Source of the DNA: Geodermatophilus sp. TF02-6
GTDB taxonomy: Bacteria; Actinomycetota; Actinomycetes; Mycobacteriales; Geodermatophilaceae
NCBI RefSeq assembly: GCF_003319115.1
Contig: NZ_QOHF01000019.1
Location: forward strand, 1-64,000
DNA: 64,000 nt
Reading direction: 5' to 3'
The notes under the pieces were generated by a model that saw nothing but the letters and a program-made list of their open reading frames with translations, did not search any database and was not told the origin of the DNA. Within the stretch, counting starts at the first letter, position 1. Every line of letters begins with the position of its first letter. Made by a program: the position numbers and the translations under genes. Positions 8,627-17,582 of the stretch are shown one piece after another.

Positions 8627-11374
8627 ATGTCCGCTCCGGTCTCCGCCCCAGCCACCAGCCCCGCCGTCCCCCCTGCTGCCGGGGCGCGGCCACGGCTGCT
8701 GCTGCTCGACGGGCACTCCCTGGCCTACCGTGCCTTCTTCGCGCTGCCCGTGGAGAACTTCGCCACGACCACCGGCCAGCCGACCAACGCGGTCTACGGC
8801 TTCACCTCGATGCTGATCAACGTGCTGCGCGACGAGCAGCCCACCCACGTGGCCGTGGCGTTCGACGTGGGGCGCCAGACCTTCCGCAGCGAGATCTACG
8901 CCGCGTACAAGGCCAACCGCACCGAGAGCCCGACGGACTTCCGCGGGCAGGTCAGCCTCATCCAGGAGGTGCTGGCCGCCCTGCACATCCCGGTCGTCAC
9001 CGCCGAGGGCTACGAGGCCGACGACGTCATCGCCACCCTCACCGTCGCGGCCGTCGAGCTCGGCATGGACGTGCTCATCTGCACCGGCGACCGCGACGCG
9101 CTGCAGCTGGTCGGCCCGCACGTGACCGTGCTCTACCCGCGCAAGGGCGTCTCCGACCTGGTCCGGTTCACGCCGGAGGAGGTCGAGGCCAGGTACGGCC
9201 TCACCCCCGCCCAGTACCCCGACTTCGCGGCGCTGCGCGGCGACCCCAGCGACAACCTGCCCAGCATCCCGAGCGTGGGGGAGAAGACCGCGGCCAGGTG
9301 GGTGCGCGAGTACGGCTCGCTCGACGAACTGGTCGACCGGGTCGACACCGTCAAGGGCAAGGTCGGCGACAAGCTGCGTGAGCACCTGTCCTCGGTGTTG
9401 CAGAACCGGCGGCTCACCGAGCTCGACCGCCAGGTGCCCCTGGACGTCGGCCCGGACGACCTGGCCGTGCGGCCGTGGGACCGCGACGCGGTGCACACCC
9501 TCTTCGACAACCTGCAGTTCCGGGTGCTGCGCGAGCGGCTGTTCGCCACGCTGACCAGCGCCGAGCCGGAGGCCGAGGGCGGCTTCGACGTCATCGAGGA
9601 CGAGGTGCCCGCCGGCGGCCTGGGTGCCTGGCTGGACCAGCACGCCCGGACCGGCCGCACCGGCGTCGTGTTCCGCGGCACCTGGGGCCGGGGCACCGGC
9701 GAGCTGACCGGCATCGCGCTGGCCGCCGCCGACGACCACGCCACCTTCGTCGACACCGGCCCCGACCTCGACGTCGCCGACGAGGCCGCGCTGGCCGCCT
9801 GGCTGGCCGACCCGGACCGGCCGAAGGTGGTGCACGAGGTCAAGGGCCCGCTGCTGGCCGTCTGGGCCCGCGGGTGGGACCTCGACGGCGTGGTCAGCGA
9901 CACCGCGCTCGCCGCCTACCTGGCCCTGCCCGGGCAGCGGTCCTTCGACCTGGGTGACCTGGCCGTCCGGTACCTGCGCCGCGAGCTCAAGGACGCCGCC
10001 GCCGAGGACGCCCAGCTCACCCTCGACGGGATGGGTCCGTCGGAGGCCGACCTGGCCCGGGAGGCCGCGCACGCCGACGTCCTCAAGGCGCTGGCGGTCA
10101 ACGACCTGTCCGACGCGCTGGAGCAGGTGCTGGGGCAGCGCGGCGGCGATGCGCTGCTGGGCGGGATCGAGCTGCCGCTGACCTTCGTGCTCGCCCGCAC
10201 GGAGCAGCGCGGCATCGCCGTCGACCTCGAGGCCCTGCAGGAGCTGCAGCGCGAGTTCGCCGACGGCGTCGTCGCGGCGGCTCAGGAGGCCTACGCGGTC
10301 ATCGGCCGGGAGATCAACCTCGGCTCGCCCAAGCAGCTCCAGGGAGTGCTGTTCGACGAGCTTCGCCTGCCCAAGACCAAGAAGATCAAGAGCGGCTACA
10401 CCACCGACGCCGACGCACTCACCTGGCTGCTCGAGCAGACCGAGGGCCACCCGTTCCTCGTGCACCTGCTGCGCCACCGGGACGTGACCCGCCTGCGCAC
10501 GGTCATCGACGGCCTCATCCCGATGGTCGACGACGCCAGCCGCATCCACACCACGTTCCAGCAGACGATCGCCGCCACCGGCCGGCTGTCCTCGACCGAC
10601 CCGAACCTGCAGAACATCCCGATCCGCACGGCCGAGGGACGGCGGATCCGCCGGGCGTTCGTCGTGGGCACCGGCTACGAGTCGCTGATGACCGCGGACT
10701 ACAGCCAGATCGAGATGCGGATCATGGCGCACCTCTCCGGTGACGAGGGGCTCATCGAGGCCTTCACCTCGGGGGAGGACCTGCACAGCTACGTGGCTGC
10801 CAAGGCCTACGACATCCCGATCGAGGACGTCGACCCGGAGATGCGCCGGCGGATCAAGGCGATGAGCTACGGCCTGGCCTACGGCCTGTCCGCCTACGGG
10901 CTGGCGCAGCAGCTGCGGATCTCCCCGGAGGAGGCGCGCGAGCAGATGCACGCCTACTTCGAGCGCTTCGGCGGTATCCGCGAGTACCTCGACGGCGTCG
11001 TCGAGGAGGCCCGGCAGACCGGCTACACCGAGACGATCCTCGGCCGGCGCCGCTACCTGCCCGACCTCACCAGCGACAACGGGCAGCGGCGGCAGATGGC
11101 CGAGCGGATGGCCCTCAACGCCCCCATCCAGGGCTCGGCGGCCGACGTCATCAAGGTCGCCATGCTGCGCGTCGAGGAGGCGATCGCCGCCGAGGGGCTG
11201 CGCTCCCGGATGCTGCTGCAGGTCCACGACGAGCTCGTGCTCGAGGTCGCGCCGGGGGAGCGGGCGGCGCTGGAGGCCCTGGTGCGGCGGGAGATGGCCG
11301 GCGCCGCCGAGCTGTCGGTGCCGCTGGAGGTCTCGGTCGGCTTCGGCGACAGCTGGGACGCCGCCGCGCACTGA
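8627..11374 (+). CDS. polA: DNA polymerase I
   Basis: Fills gaps during repair and Okazaki-fragment maturation; 915 aa. The N-terminal 5' nuclease covers about residues 20-320 (LLLLDGHSLAYRAFFAL, then GYEADDVIATL and GDRDALQLV). The middle region (about 330-500) corresponds to the 3'-5' exonuclease domain but shows no DxE-type catalytic acidic residues, as is usual in actinobacterial Pol I, so proofreading is probably absent. The polymerase domain carries motif A DYSQIEMR (about 691), motif B with AMSYGLAYGLSAYG (about 746) and motif C VHDELVLEV (about 866). ATG at 8627 was chosen from the promoter spacing and the homology start; the longer open frame runs through the hairpin repeat. Confidence 0.97.
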   Translation: MSAPVSAPATSPAVPPAAGARPRLLLLDGHSLAYRAFFALPVENFATTTGQPTNAVYGFTSMLINVLRDEQPTHVAVAFDVGRQTFRSEIYAAYKANRTESPTDFRGQVSLIQEVLAALHIPVVTAEGYEADDVIATLTVAAVELGMDVLICTGDRDALQLVGPHVTVLYPRKGVSDLVRFTPEEVEARYGLTPAQYPDFAALRGDPSDNLPSIPSVGEKTAARWVREYGSLDELVDRVDTVKGKVGDKLREHLSSVLQNRRLTELDRQVPLDVGPDDLAVRPWDRDAVHTLFDNLQFRVLRERLFATLTSAEPEAEGGFDVIEDEVPAGGLGAWLDQHARTGRTGVVFRGTWGRGTGELTGIALAAADDHATFVDTGPDLDVADEAALAAWLADPDRPKVVHEVKGPLLAVWARGWDLDGVVSDTALAAYLALPGQRSFDLGDLAVRYLRRELKDAAAEDAQLTLDGMGPSEADLAREAAHADVLKALAVNDLSDALEQVLGQRGGDALLGGIELPLTFVLARTEQRGIAVDLEALQELQREFADGVVAAAQEAYAVIGREINLGSPKQLQGVLFDELRLPKTKKIKSGYTTDADALTWLLEQTEGHPFLVHLLRHRDVTRLRTVIDGLIPMVDDASRIHTTFQQTIAATGRLSSTDPNLQNIPIRTAEGRRIRRAFVVGTGYESLMTADYSQIEMRIMAHLSGDEGLIEAFTSGEDLHSYVAAKAYDIPIEDVDPEMRRRIKAMSYGLAYGLSAYGLAQQLRISPEEAREQMHAYFERFGGIREYLDGVVEEARQTGYTETILGRRRYLPDLTSDNGQRRQMAERMALNAPIQGSAADVIKVAMLRVEEAIAAEGLRSRMLLQVHDELVLEVAPGERAALEALVRREMAGAAELSVPLEVSVGFGDSWDAAAH

Positions 11375-11383
11375 GAGGAGGAC

Positions 11384-11432
11384 GCCCTCTTCCGGGTCCC
11401 CTCACAGGCGTCGGGGACGCCCGGGAGAGGGC
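11384..11432. terminator. Hairpin between convergent polA and iclR-type gene
   Basis: GCCCTCTTCCGGG (11384-11396) pairs with CCCGGGAGAGGGC (11420-11432) with one G-T wobble, and an inner TCCCC/GGGGA stem extends it. It sits just after polA and downstream of the opposing regulator gene. Confidence 0.65.
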
Positions 11433-11496
11433 CGGGGAGCTGGTGTGCGACTGGCGGGACGGCGACCTCTGGTGAGCGCCGGGGACCGAGCCGGGA

Positions 11497-12324
11497 TCAG
11501 GCGGGGACGATCCCGCCGGGGTCACGGCGCACCTCCACGTGCGGGCGGGACTGCCACAGTGCCCACTCCGCGCTCACGTCACCGGCGGTGCGCAGCAGCA
11601 GCGGCAGGTGCTCGCCGAGCAGCCGGTCGACGGAGGTCTCGGCCGCGTGCACCGTCACGTTCATCGCCGCCCGCACGGTGCCGGTGGCGTCCCGGACCGG
11701 CACCGCGACCGAGCGCACCCCGGGCGCGAGCTCCTCGTCGGCCAGCGCCCAGCCCCGGGCGCGCACCTCGGTGAGCTCGTCCCGGAGCTGCTCGGGGGAG
11801 CGGCCGATGTACGCCGGCAACCCGGCCCGGCTGGGCACGGCGAGGGTTGCCTCCAGCTCGACGGCGGGAAGGGCGGCGAGCAGCACCTTGCCCTGCGAGG
11901 TCTGCACCGCGGGGAAGCGGGTGCCGATCTCCACCCGCAGTGCGATGAGCTTGGGCACCGACACCCGCGCCACGTAGACGACGTCCGAGCCATCGAGCTG
12001 GGCCATCGAGGAGGACTCACCGGTGCGGGCGACGAGACCCTCCATGTGCGGCCGGGCGATGTCCCACAGACCCAGGGCGCCGACGTAGGCCATCCCGAGG
12101 GTGAGCACCTTCGGCGTCAGCTGGAACAGCCCACCGGAGCTGCGGACGAACCCCAGCTCCTCCAGGGTCAGCAGCAGCCGGCGCGCCGTCGGCCGCGCGA
12201 GGCCGGCGGCGGCAGCGACGTCGCTGAGCGACATCGCCGGCCGCTCGGCGCCGAAGCAGGCCAGGACGTCGAGGCCGCGCGCCAGCGCCTCCACGAAGTC
12301 CGGCCCGGAGCCGCGTCCTGCCAC
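11497..12324 (-). CDS. IclR-family transcriptional regulator
   Basis: DNA-binding regulator, 275 aa, typical IclR length. The winged helix-turn-helix is at about 10-70 (LSDVAAAAGLARPTARRLL) and the effector-binding GAF-like domain at 75-260 (AQLDGSDVVYVARV, TSQGKVLLAAL, VRSVAVPVRDATG). It resembles PcaR/PcaU-type regulators of aromatic catabolism. GTG start with GAGGAGG upstream. Next to an amidohydrolase and a divergent extradiol-dioxygenase operon, which it probably controls; the ligand is unknown. Confidence 0.88.
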   Translation of the reverse strand: MAGRGSGPDFVEALARGLDVLACFGAERPAMSLSDVAAAAGLARPTARRLLLTLEELGFVRSSGGLFQLTPKVLTLGMAYVGALGLWDIARPHMEGLVARTGESSSMAQLDGSDVVYVARVSVPKLIALRVEIGTRFPAVQTSQGKVLLAALPAVELEATLAVPSRAGLPAYIGRSPEQLRDELTEVRARGWALADEELAPGVRSVAVPVRDATGTVRAAMNVTVHAAETSVDRLLGEHLPLLLRTAGDVSAEWALWQSRPHVEVRRDPGGIVPA

Positions 12325-12399
12325 GCCGCACCCTCCTCACCGTTCGAGTCCCCGTCCGCACGCTCCCGGCGTCGAGGGTGGTGCGCCCCTCCACCCCAG

Positions 12400-12518
12400 G
12401 CGTCCCGGTGCCGCTCCAGGAGTAGGTGCTCGACCCCGAGCCGGCTCAGCAGGAGCGACGTCGTCGGACCGACCGGCCCCCCACCGACGACGACGGACGT
12501 GCGGTGGGTCCCGCTCAT
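12400..12518 (-). pseudogene. Remnant of an FAD-dependent monooxygenase (N-terminus only)
   Basis: An ATG at 12518 overlaps the amidohydrolase stop as ATGA and begins a reading frame with the FAD dinucleotide-binding start of aromatic hydroxylases: VVVGGGPVGPTTSLLLSRLG, then VEHLLLERH. After about 40 residues the similarity stops, and the frame continues as low-information sequence into the regulator gene on the same strand. A PheA/UbiH-type hydroxylase would be 400-600 aa, so this is a truncated relic of a gene once coupled to the amidohydrolase. Confidence 0.7.
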
Positions 12519-14002
12519 CGGCCGAGCACCCGTTCCTCGCCGCCGGCCCGCTTGGACTCGTCCTTGAAGTCGGTGTACCGGTACGGGTTGTCCAGGACCT
12601 CCGCCTCCGCAGCCGGCACCTCGGGGAACATCCCGGCCTGCCACGCCTCCTCGCCGAGCTCCGCGCGCAGGTGCTCGATGGTGTCCTCGATCTCCCGGCG
12701 CACCGGAGCCAGGTCGATCCCGACCAGCCTGCCCTCGTGCTTCACCACGCGGCCGTCGACCAGCACGGTGTGCACGTCGGAGCGCTGCGCCTGGAAGGCG
12801 ACGTGCCCGAACGGGTTGAGCAACGGGAACGACACCGGGGAGGAGTCGTTCTTGACCAGGACGACGTCGGCCTTCCTGCCGGCCTCGAGGCTGCCCAGGT
12901 CGCTGTCGCGGCCGACGGCGTGCGCGCCGCCCCGGGTGCACCACTCCACGACCTGCTGCGCGCGCAGCCTCAGGTGCGTGATCGTCTCGCCCTCGAGGTG
13001 CGCGGTGAGGTGCTCGGCCATGCGGTCGGCGTTCAGCGTGGCGCGCATCGCGGAGAACATGTCGCCGCTCCACCACACGCTGGTGTCCATCGACAGCGAC
13101 ACCGGGATGCCGTACCGCAGCACCTGCTCGGTGGGGGCGTGCCCCTGCCCGGCACTGCACTCCGACTCGGTGGCCACCGAGATCGAGCCGCCGGTCGCGG
13201 CGATCCGCTGGTAGGAGTCCCGGGTGAGCGTCGACGCGTGGACGTAGGTCGTCTCCGGCGTCATGAACCCGGAGTCGTGCATCTGCTGGATGCCGGTGTC
13301 GTTCGTGGCGCCCCAGACGCCGGCGTGCGTCGTCACCGGGAGGCCGAGCTCCCGGGCCGCCTCGAAGGCCGCCTTCTCGGGGAACGCCGGGTCGCCGGTG
13401 ACGTCGAAGGCGAGCTGCACGCCCATCATGTCGTCGCGGGCGTTGCGCAGCCGCTCGAGGAACGCGCGGACGGCGGGGTCGGCGGTCCACTCCCAGGGAC
13501 CGGCCTGGATGTTGCCGTAGGCCAGGACGAAGCGGCCGGGCACCGACCGCAGCGCGTCGAGCGCGGCCTCGCCGTGCTCGACCGACTGCAGTCCGTGCGA
13601 CCAGTCGACGGTGGTGGTCACGCCGGCGTCGAGGGACTCGACGGCGGCCAGCCGGTTGCCCGCGGCGACGTCCTCGGGGCGGAACCTCCTGCCGTGCTCG
13701 AGGTAGTACCAGACGAAGTACTGGGTGAGGGTCCAGTCGGCGCCGTAGCCGCGCATCGCGGTCTGCCACATGTGGCGGTGGGTGTCGATCATCCCCGGCA
13801 TGACGATGCCGCCGCGGGCGTCGACCTCCTGCGTCCCCTCCGGCACCTCCAGGCGCGGCCCGACGGCTTCGATCCGGTCGCCGACGACGAGGACGTCGGC
13901 GTCGCTCAGGACCGTGGACGAGGGGTCCATGGTGAGGACGGTGCCGCCCCGGAACACCAGCGGTCGGCCGGCCTCCGGTGCGACGGACTGGGACGGGCTC
14001 AT
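12515..14002 (-). CDS. Amidohydrolase-family protein (ATZ/TRZ type)
   Basis: Metal-dependent hydrolase of the amidohydrolase superfamily, 495 aa. The N-terminal beta-sandwich strand is followed by IVMPGMIDTHRHMWQ with the metal-binding HxH. Later come THAGVWG (metal His), YVHAST, the metal-binding Asp region SLSMDTSVWWSG, and the C-terminal LGSLEAGRKADVVLV typical of AtzB/GuaD-like enzymes. These enzymes deaminate or dechlorinate ring compounds; the substrate here is unknown. It is divergent from the CoA-transferase/dioxygenase operon with 223 bp between them, and an FAD-monooxygenase remnant follows it. Confidence 0.85.
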   Translation of the reverse strand: MSPSQSVAPEAGRPLVFRGGTVLTMDPSSTVLSDADVLVVGDRIEAVGPRLEVPEGTQEVDARGGIVMPGMIDTHRHMWQTAMRGYGADWTLTQYFVWYYLEHGRRFRPEDVAAGNRLAAVESLDAGVTTTVDWSHGLQSVEHGEAALDALRSVPGRFVLAYGNIQAGPWEWTADPAVRAFLERLRNARDDMMGVQLAFDVTGDPAFPEKAAFEAARELGLPVTTHAGVWGATNDTGIQQMHDSGFMTPETTYVHASTLTRDSYQRIAATGGSISVATESECSAGQGHAPTEQVLRYGIPVSLSMDTSVWWSGDMFSAMRATLNADRMAEHLTAHLEGETITHLRLRAQQVVEWCTRGGAHAVGRDSDLGSLEAGRKADVVLVKNDSSPVSFPLLNPFGHVAFQAQRSDVHTVLVDGRVVKHEGRLVGIDLAPVRREIEDTIEHLRAELGEEAWQAGMFPEVPAAEAEVLDNPYRYTDFKDESKRAGGEERVLGR

Positions 14003-14084
14003 GCTGGGCCTCCTCGACCTCGTCGACTCACCGGACGGCTGTCCGCATCGCGATCACGGGGTCCGGGATGGCGCCACCCTGGCC

Positions 14085-14138
14085 GTGACCTGCGTCACGT
14101 GTCAAGGCCTCGACGTCGCAGCCGGCGCGCGGTTGACA
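14085..14138 (+). promoter_or_regulatory. Candidate operator and -35 in the divergent control region
   Basis: The 223-bp gap holds a short inverted repeat GTGAC-CTGC-GTCAC (14085-14098) and a perfect -35-like TTGACA (14133-14138); no good -10 was found 17 bp downstream. The site is a plausible target for the nearby IclR regulator, by position only. Confidence 0.35.
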
Positions 14139-14225
14139 GCGGAAAACGGCGGCGCCCAGACTGCGGCGGAGCGGCGGACACCCGTCCGCGCACGTTCGGT
14201 CGAGCCCGAGGAGGTCCCAGCCCCG

Positions 14226-15425
14226 ATGACCGTCGGACCCCCTGGCACCGGGAACGGCCCCGCCGGACCCCTCGCCGGCCTCCTGGTCGCCGACTTCTCC
14301 CGGATCCTCGCCGGGCCCTACGCCACGATGCTCATGGCCGACCTGGGCGCCGAGGTGGTCAAGGTCGAGAGCCCGGGCGGCGACGACACCCGCACCTGGC
14401 AGCCGCCCGTCCGCGACGGCGTGTCCACCTACTACCTGGGGGTCAACCGCAACAAGCGGTCGGTAGCGCTGGACCTGAAGGACTCCGACGACCTCGCCGC
14501 CGCGCGGGAGCTGGCCCGGCGGGCGGACGTGCTCGTGGAGAACTTCAAGCCCGGTGGCCTGGCCCGCTTCGGCCTGGACCACGCCGCCGTCTCGGCGACG
14601 AACCCCGGCGTCGTGTACGCGTCGATCAGCGGGTTCGGCAGCGGCCCCGGCGGCGCCGCGCTGCCCGGCTACGACCTGATCGTGCAGGCGATCTCCGGCC
14701 TGATGAGCCTCACCGGGGACCCGGGCGGCGACCCCTACCGCGCCGGCGTCGCCGTCTTCGACGTCATGGCCGGGCTGCACGCCACCATCGGCGTCCTGTC
14801 GGCGCTGCACCGGCGCGCCGAGACCGGGCTGGGGCAGCACGTCGAGGTGGACCTGCTGTCCTCGGCCCTCTCCGGGCTGGTCAACCAGACCAGCGCGTTC
14901 GTCGCCGGCGGCGTCGTCCCGTTCCGGATGGGCAACAGCCACCCGAGCCTGTTCCCCTACGAGCCGCTGCCCTGCGCGGACGGGGAGCTGATCGTCACCG
15001 CGGGCAACGACGGGCAGTTCCGCAGGCTGGTCGGGGTGCTCGGCGTCCCCGAGCTGGCCGAGGACCCGCGCTTCCTGCGCAACGAGGACCGCACCGCCAA
15101 CCGGGAGCAGCTGCGGCCGCTGCTGGTCGAGCGGCTGCGGACCCGCGGGAAGCAGGAGTGGTTCCGGGAGATCATCGCCGCCGGCGTCCCCTGCGGCCCG
15201 ATCAACACCGTCGACCAGGGGATCGCCTTCGCCGAGGAGGTCGGGCTCGACCCGGTGGTCACCGCGGGGGAGGGCACCGCGGCCGTGCCGTCGATCCGCA
15301 ACCCGATCCGCTTCTCCGGCAGCCGGCCCACCTACCGGCTGCCGCCGCCGGCGCTGGACGAGCACGGCGCGGAGATCCGCGCCTGGCTGGCGGCACCGGC
15401 GCGCGACGAGGAGCGCAGCGCGTGA
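14226..15425 (+). CDS. CaiB/BaiF family III CoA-transferase
   Basis: Transfers CoA between carboxylic acids; 399 aa, usual for the family. Seen: LAGLLVADFSRILAGPYATM at the N-terminus, LGAEVVKVESPGGDDTR, then NRNKRSVALDLK. The catalytic-Asp region GYDLIVQAISGLMSLTG is near residue 150. ATG with GAGGAGGT upstream; the longer open frame upstream has no homology. First gene of an operon with a citryl-CoA-lyase-like enzyme and an extradiol dioxygenase, suggesting it activates a ring-cleavage-derived acid as a CoA thioester (inference). Confidence 0.9.
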   Translation: MTVGPPGTGNGPAGPLAGLLVADFSRILAGPYATMLMADLGAEVVKVESPGGDDTRTWQPPVRDGVSTYYLGVNRNKRSVALDLKDSDDLAAARELARRADVLVENFKPGGLARFGLDHAAVSATNPGVVYASISGFGSGPGGAALPGYDLIVQAISGLMSLTGDPGGDPYRAGVAVFDVMAGLHATIGVLSALHRRAETGLGQHVEVDLLSSALSGLVNQTSAFVAGGVVPFRMGNSHPSLFPYEPLPCADGELIVTAGNDGQFRRLVGVLGVPELAEDPRFLRNEDRTANREQLRPLLVERLRTRGKQEWFREIIAAGVPCGPINTVDQGIAFAEEVGLDPVVTAGEGTAAVPSIRNPIRFSGSRPTYRLPPPALDEHGAEIRAWLAAPARDEERSA

Positions 15426-16276
15426 GCGGCGACCGCCCGGTGTACCCGACGGCGCTGGGCGCCTCGAGCCCGGAGACGATCACCCTGCTCGGCACCGACC
15501 TGGCCCGCGACGTGATGGGCGAGGTCGGGTTCGGGGAGCTGGCGTTCTGGCTGGCCACCCAGCGCCGTCCCAGCCGGGGCGAGACCCGGGTGTTCGAGGC
15601 GGTGCTGGCCGCCCTGGCCGACCACGGGTTCACCCCGACGGCGATCGTCACCCGGCTGACCTGGCTCTCGGCGCCGGACTCGGTCCAGGGGGCGCTGGCC
15701 GCCGGCCTGCTCGGCGGCGGCTCCCGGTTCCTGGGGGTGACCGAGGACTGCGGCCGGTTCCTGCACGACGTGTTGACCCGAGCCGAGGACGGCCTGCCCA
15801 CCGACGACGCCGGGTGGGACGCCCTGGCGCTGCAGACGGTGACCGCGCAGCGGGCCGCCCGCCGCTTCGTCCCCGGCCTGGGGCACCACGTGCACAAGGA
15901 CGGCGACCCGCGCACTCCGCGGTTGTTCCAGATCGCCACCGAAGAAGGGCTCTACGGACCCCACCTGTCGCTGTTCGCCGCCATCGGCCGGGTCCACCCG
16001 CAGGTGCTGGGCAAGCGGTTGCCGCTCAACGGCGCCGGGGTGTGCGGGGCGGCGCTGGCCGACCTGGGGCTGCCGCTGGAGCTGCTGCGCGGCTTCGCGC
16101 TGCTGGCCCGCACCGCCGGGCTGATCGGCCAGCTCGCCGAGGAGCTGCGCCACCCCGTCGCCAACGAGGTCTTCCTGTCGGTGGACCTGAACAACCGCTC
16201 GGTCCCGCCCGACCCGTACGTCCCCGAGCTCCTGCCCGCGCACGAGTCCGACGCCGATGGAGGTCGTCATGGCTGA
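15422..16276 (+). CDS. Citrate-synthase-fold protein, citryl-CoA lyase-like
   Basis: Predicted lyase or condensing enzyme of the citrate synthase superfamily, 284 aa, much shorter than true citrate synthases (370-430 aa). The active-site block GLGHHVHKDGDPRTPRL corresponds to the citrate synthase GxGHxxYxxxDPR motif and is followed by the small-domain segment LPLNGAGVCGAALADLGLP. GTG overlaps the CoA-transferase stop as GTGA. Members annotated as citryl-CoA lyase split or form citryl-CoA-like thioesters. Pairing with a CoA-transferase and a LigAB-type dioxygenase suggests cleavage of a branched tricarboxylic acid thioester, not the TCA cycle. Confidence 0.78.
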   Translation: MSGDRPVYPTALGASSPETITLLGTDLARDVMGEVGFGELAFWLATQRRPSRGETRVFEAVLAALADHGFTPTAIVTRLTWLSAPDSVQGALAAGLLGGGSRFLGVTEDCGRFLHDVLTRAEDGLPTDDAGWDALALQTVTAQRAARRFVPGLGHHVHKDGDPRTPRLFQIATEEGLYGPHLSLFAAIGRVHPQVLGKRLPLNGAGVCGAALADLGLPLELLRGFALLARTAGLIGQLAEELRHPVANEVFLSVDLNNRSVPPDPYVPELLPAHESDADGGRHG

Positions 16277-17219
16277 ACTGGCCGCGGTCATCGCATCCAC
16301 CCACCACCCCTTCTACTACAAGACCAGCCAGCTGCCCCCGAAGGACCGGCCGCCGTTCGCCGAGGAGTGGATCACCAAGATCGAGCGGTTCCGCCAGACG
16401 CTCACCGCCGCCGAGCCCGACGTGCTGGTCATGGTCGGCAGCGACCACTTCCACCAGCTGTGGCTGGACAACATGCCGCAGTTCCTGGTCGGCAAGGCGC
16501 CCTTCTTCGACGCCAACTGGTACAACGAGGAACGCGAGTTCGGCCTGCCCCGCATGCTGCTGCGCGGCGAGGAGGACCTGGCCGCGCACATCCTGCGCGA
16601 CGGCCTGGACCGCGGCTTCGACCTGGCGTTCTCCAACGAGCTGCGGATCGACCACAGCATCACCTGCCCGATCATCACGCTGCGGCCCCAGGCCGACCTG
16701 CCGATCGTGCCGGTCTACACCAACATCTTCGCCCCGCCGCTGCCCCAGCCCCGCCGGTTCGTGCAGCTGGGCCGGGCGATCCGGGAGATGGTCGAGTCCT
16801 GGGAGTCCGACCAGCGGGTCGCCGTCATCGGCACCGGCCACCTGTCGCTGGAGCTGGGCGGCCCGCGCCAGTTCGGCGAGCACGGCCCCGACCCCGAGTT
16901 CGACCGCAAGGCCGTGGACTGGATCGCCTCCGGTGACATCGACAGCTGCCTGGCCGAGGTCTCGCTGGAGTCGCTGCACGCCCCGGGCAACGCCACCCAC
17001 GGGTTCATGGACTTCATGCTGATGATGGGCGTTGCTGCCAACAGAGCCGGCGAGGGACAGAAGGCCGACCACGTCGAGACCGTCGACCTGTTCCACACCA
17101 TGGAGGCCTACTTCACCTGGTACCCGGACGGAGTCCCGGAGCGCGAACCCGACGGACGGCTGAGCAGCGCAGCGAGCTCAGCGAGCGAGGAGCGGAGCGA
17201 GTCCGGAGGGGAGCAGTAG
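16269..17219 (+). CDS. Class III extradiol ring-cleavage dioxygenase, LigB-like catalytic subunit
   Basis: Non-heme Fe(II) dioxygenase that opens catecholic rings beside the hydroxyls; 316 aa. Seen: IASTHHPFYYK (iron-ligand His pair near residue 11), VMVGSDHFHQL, NELRIDHSITCPIITL and IGTGHLSLELGG. ATG at 16269 was preferred to 16257 because GGAGG lies 5 nt upstream. It overlaps the preceding gene by 8 nt and is followed 3 nt later by the LigA-like subunit. The last 20 codons derive from a short AGCGA/GCGAG-rich repetitive stretch and encode a Ser/Glu tail. The substrate could be a protocatechuate- or gallate-like acid. Confidence 0.86.
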   Translation: MAELAAVIASTHHPFYYKTSQLPPKDRPPFAEEWITKIERFRQTLTAAEPDVLVMVGSDHFHQLWLDNMPQFLVGKAPFFDANWYNEEREFGLPRMLLRGEEDLAAHILRDGLDRGFDLAFSNELRIDHSITCPIITLRPQADLPIVPVYTNIFAPPLPQPRRFVQLGRAIREMVESWESDQRVAVIGTGHLSLELGGPRQFGEHGPDPEFDRKAVDWIASGDIDSCLAEVSLESLHAPGNATHGFMDFMLMMGVAANRAGEGQKADHVETVDLFHTMEAYFTWYPDGVPEREPDGRLSSAASSASEERSESGGEQ

Positions 17220-17222
17220 ACG

Positions 17223-17582
17223 ATGAGCCGGTACCTGCTGGACAAGTTCCTCTACACCGTCGACCGCGACCCCGAGCTGGTCGAGCGCTACCGGGAGGAC
17301 CCGGCGGGCACGGTGGCCTGGTGGGAGACCGAGCGCGCCAACAAGATCCTCAACTGCGTCGACGCCGAGGACTCGACGTGGCTGGGCTTCACCGAGGAGG
17401 AGCGCCGGGCGCTGCGCACGCACGACCACGTCACGCTGTTCGAGCTGGGCGCGCACCCGTTCTTGACGTTGACGCTGTTCATCGCGATGTTCGAGCACGA
17501 CCACGAGCCGCTGGGTTACGTGAAGGCCTATGCCCAGCGGATGAGCCACATCCAGCTGCCCTATCCCGACATCACCACCTGA
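17223..17582 (+). CDS. LigA-like small subunit of extradiol dioxygenase
   Basis: Helical subunit of 119 aa matching the alpha chain of protocatechuate 4,5-dioxygenase. Seen: YLLDKFLYTVDRDPELVERY, LTEEERRALRTHD-like FTEEERRALRTHD, and ELGAHPFLTLTLFIAMFEHD, the part that caps the LigB active site. GGAGGGGAG lies before the ATG. The gene order is ligB-ligA, the reverse of Sphingobium. The stop overlaps the next ATG as TGATG. Confidence 0.85.
   Translation: MSRYLLDKFLYTVDRDPELVERYREDPAGTVAWWETERANKILNCVDAEDSTWLGFTEEERRALRTHDHVTLFELGAHPFLTLTLFIAMFEHDHEPLGYVKAYAQRMSHIQLPYPDITT

Noticed and set aside
17161-17215. AGCGA/GCGAG-rich stretch as a REP-type mobile element
   Set aside because: Short, single copy, no clear palindrome; treated as part of the ligB-like tail.
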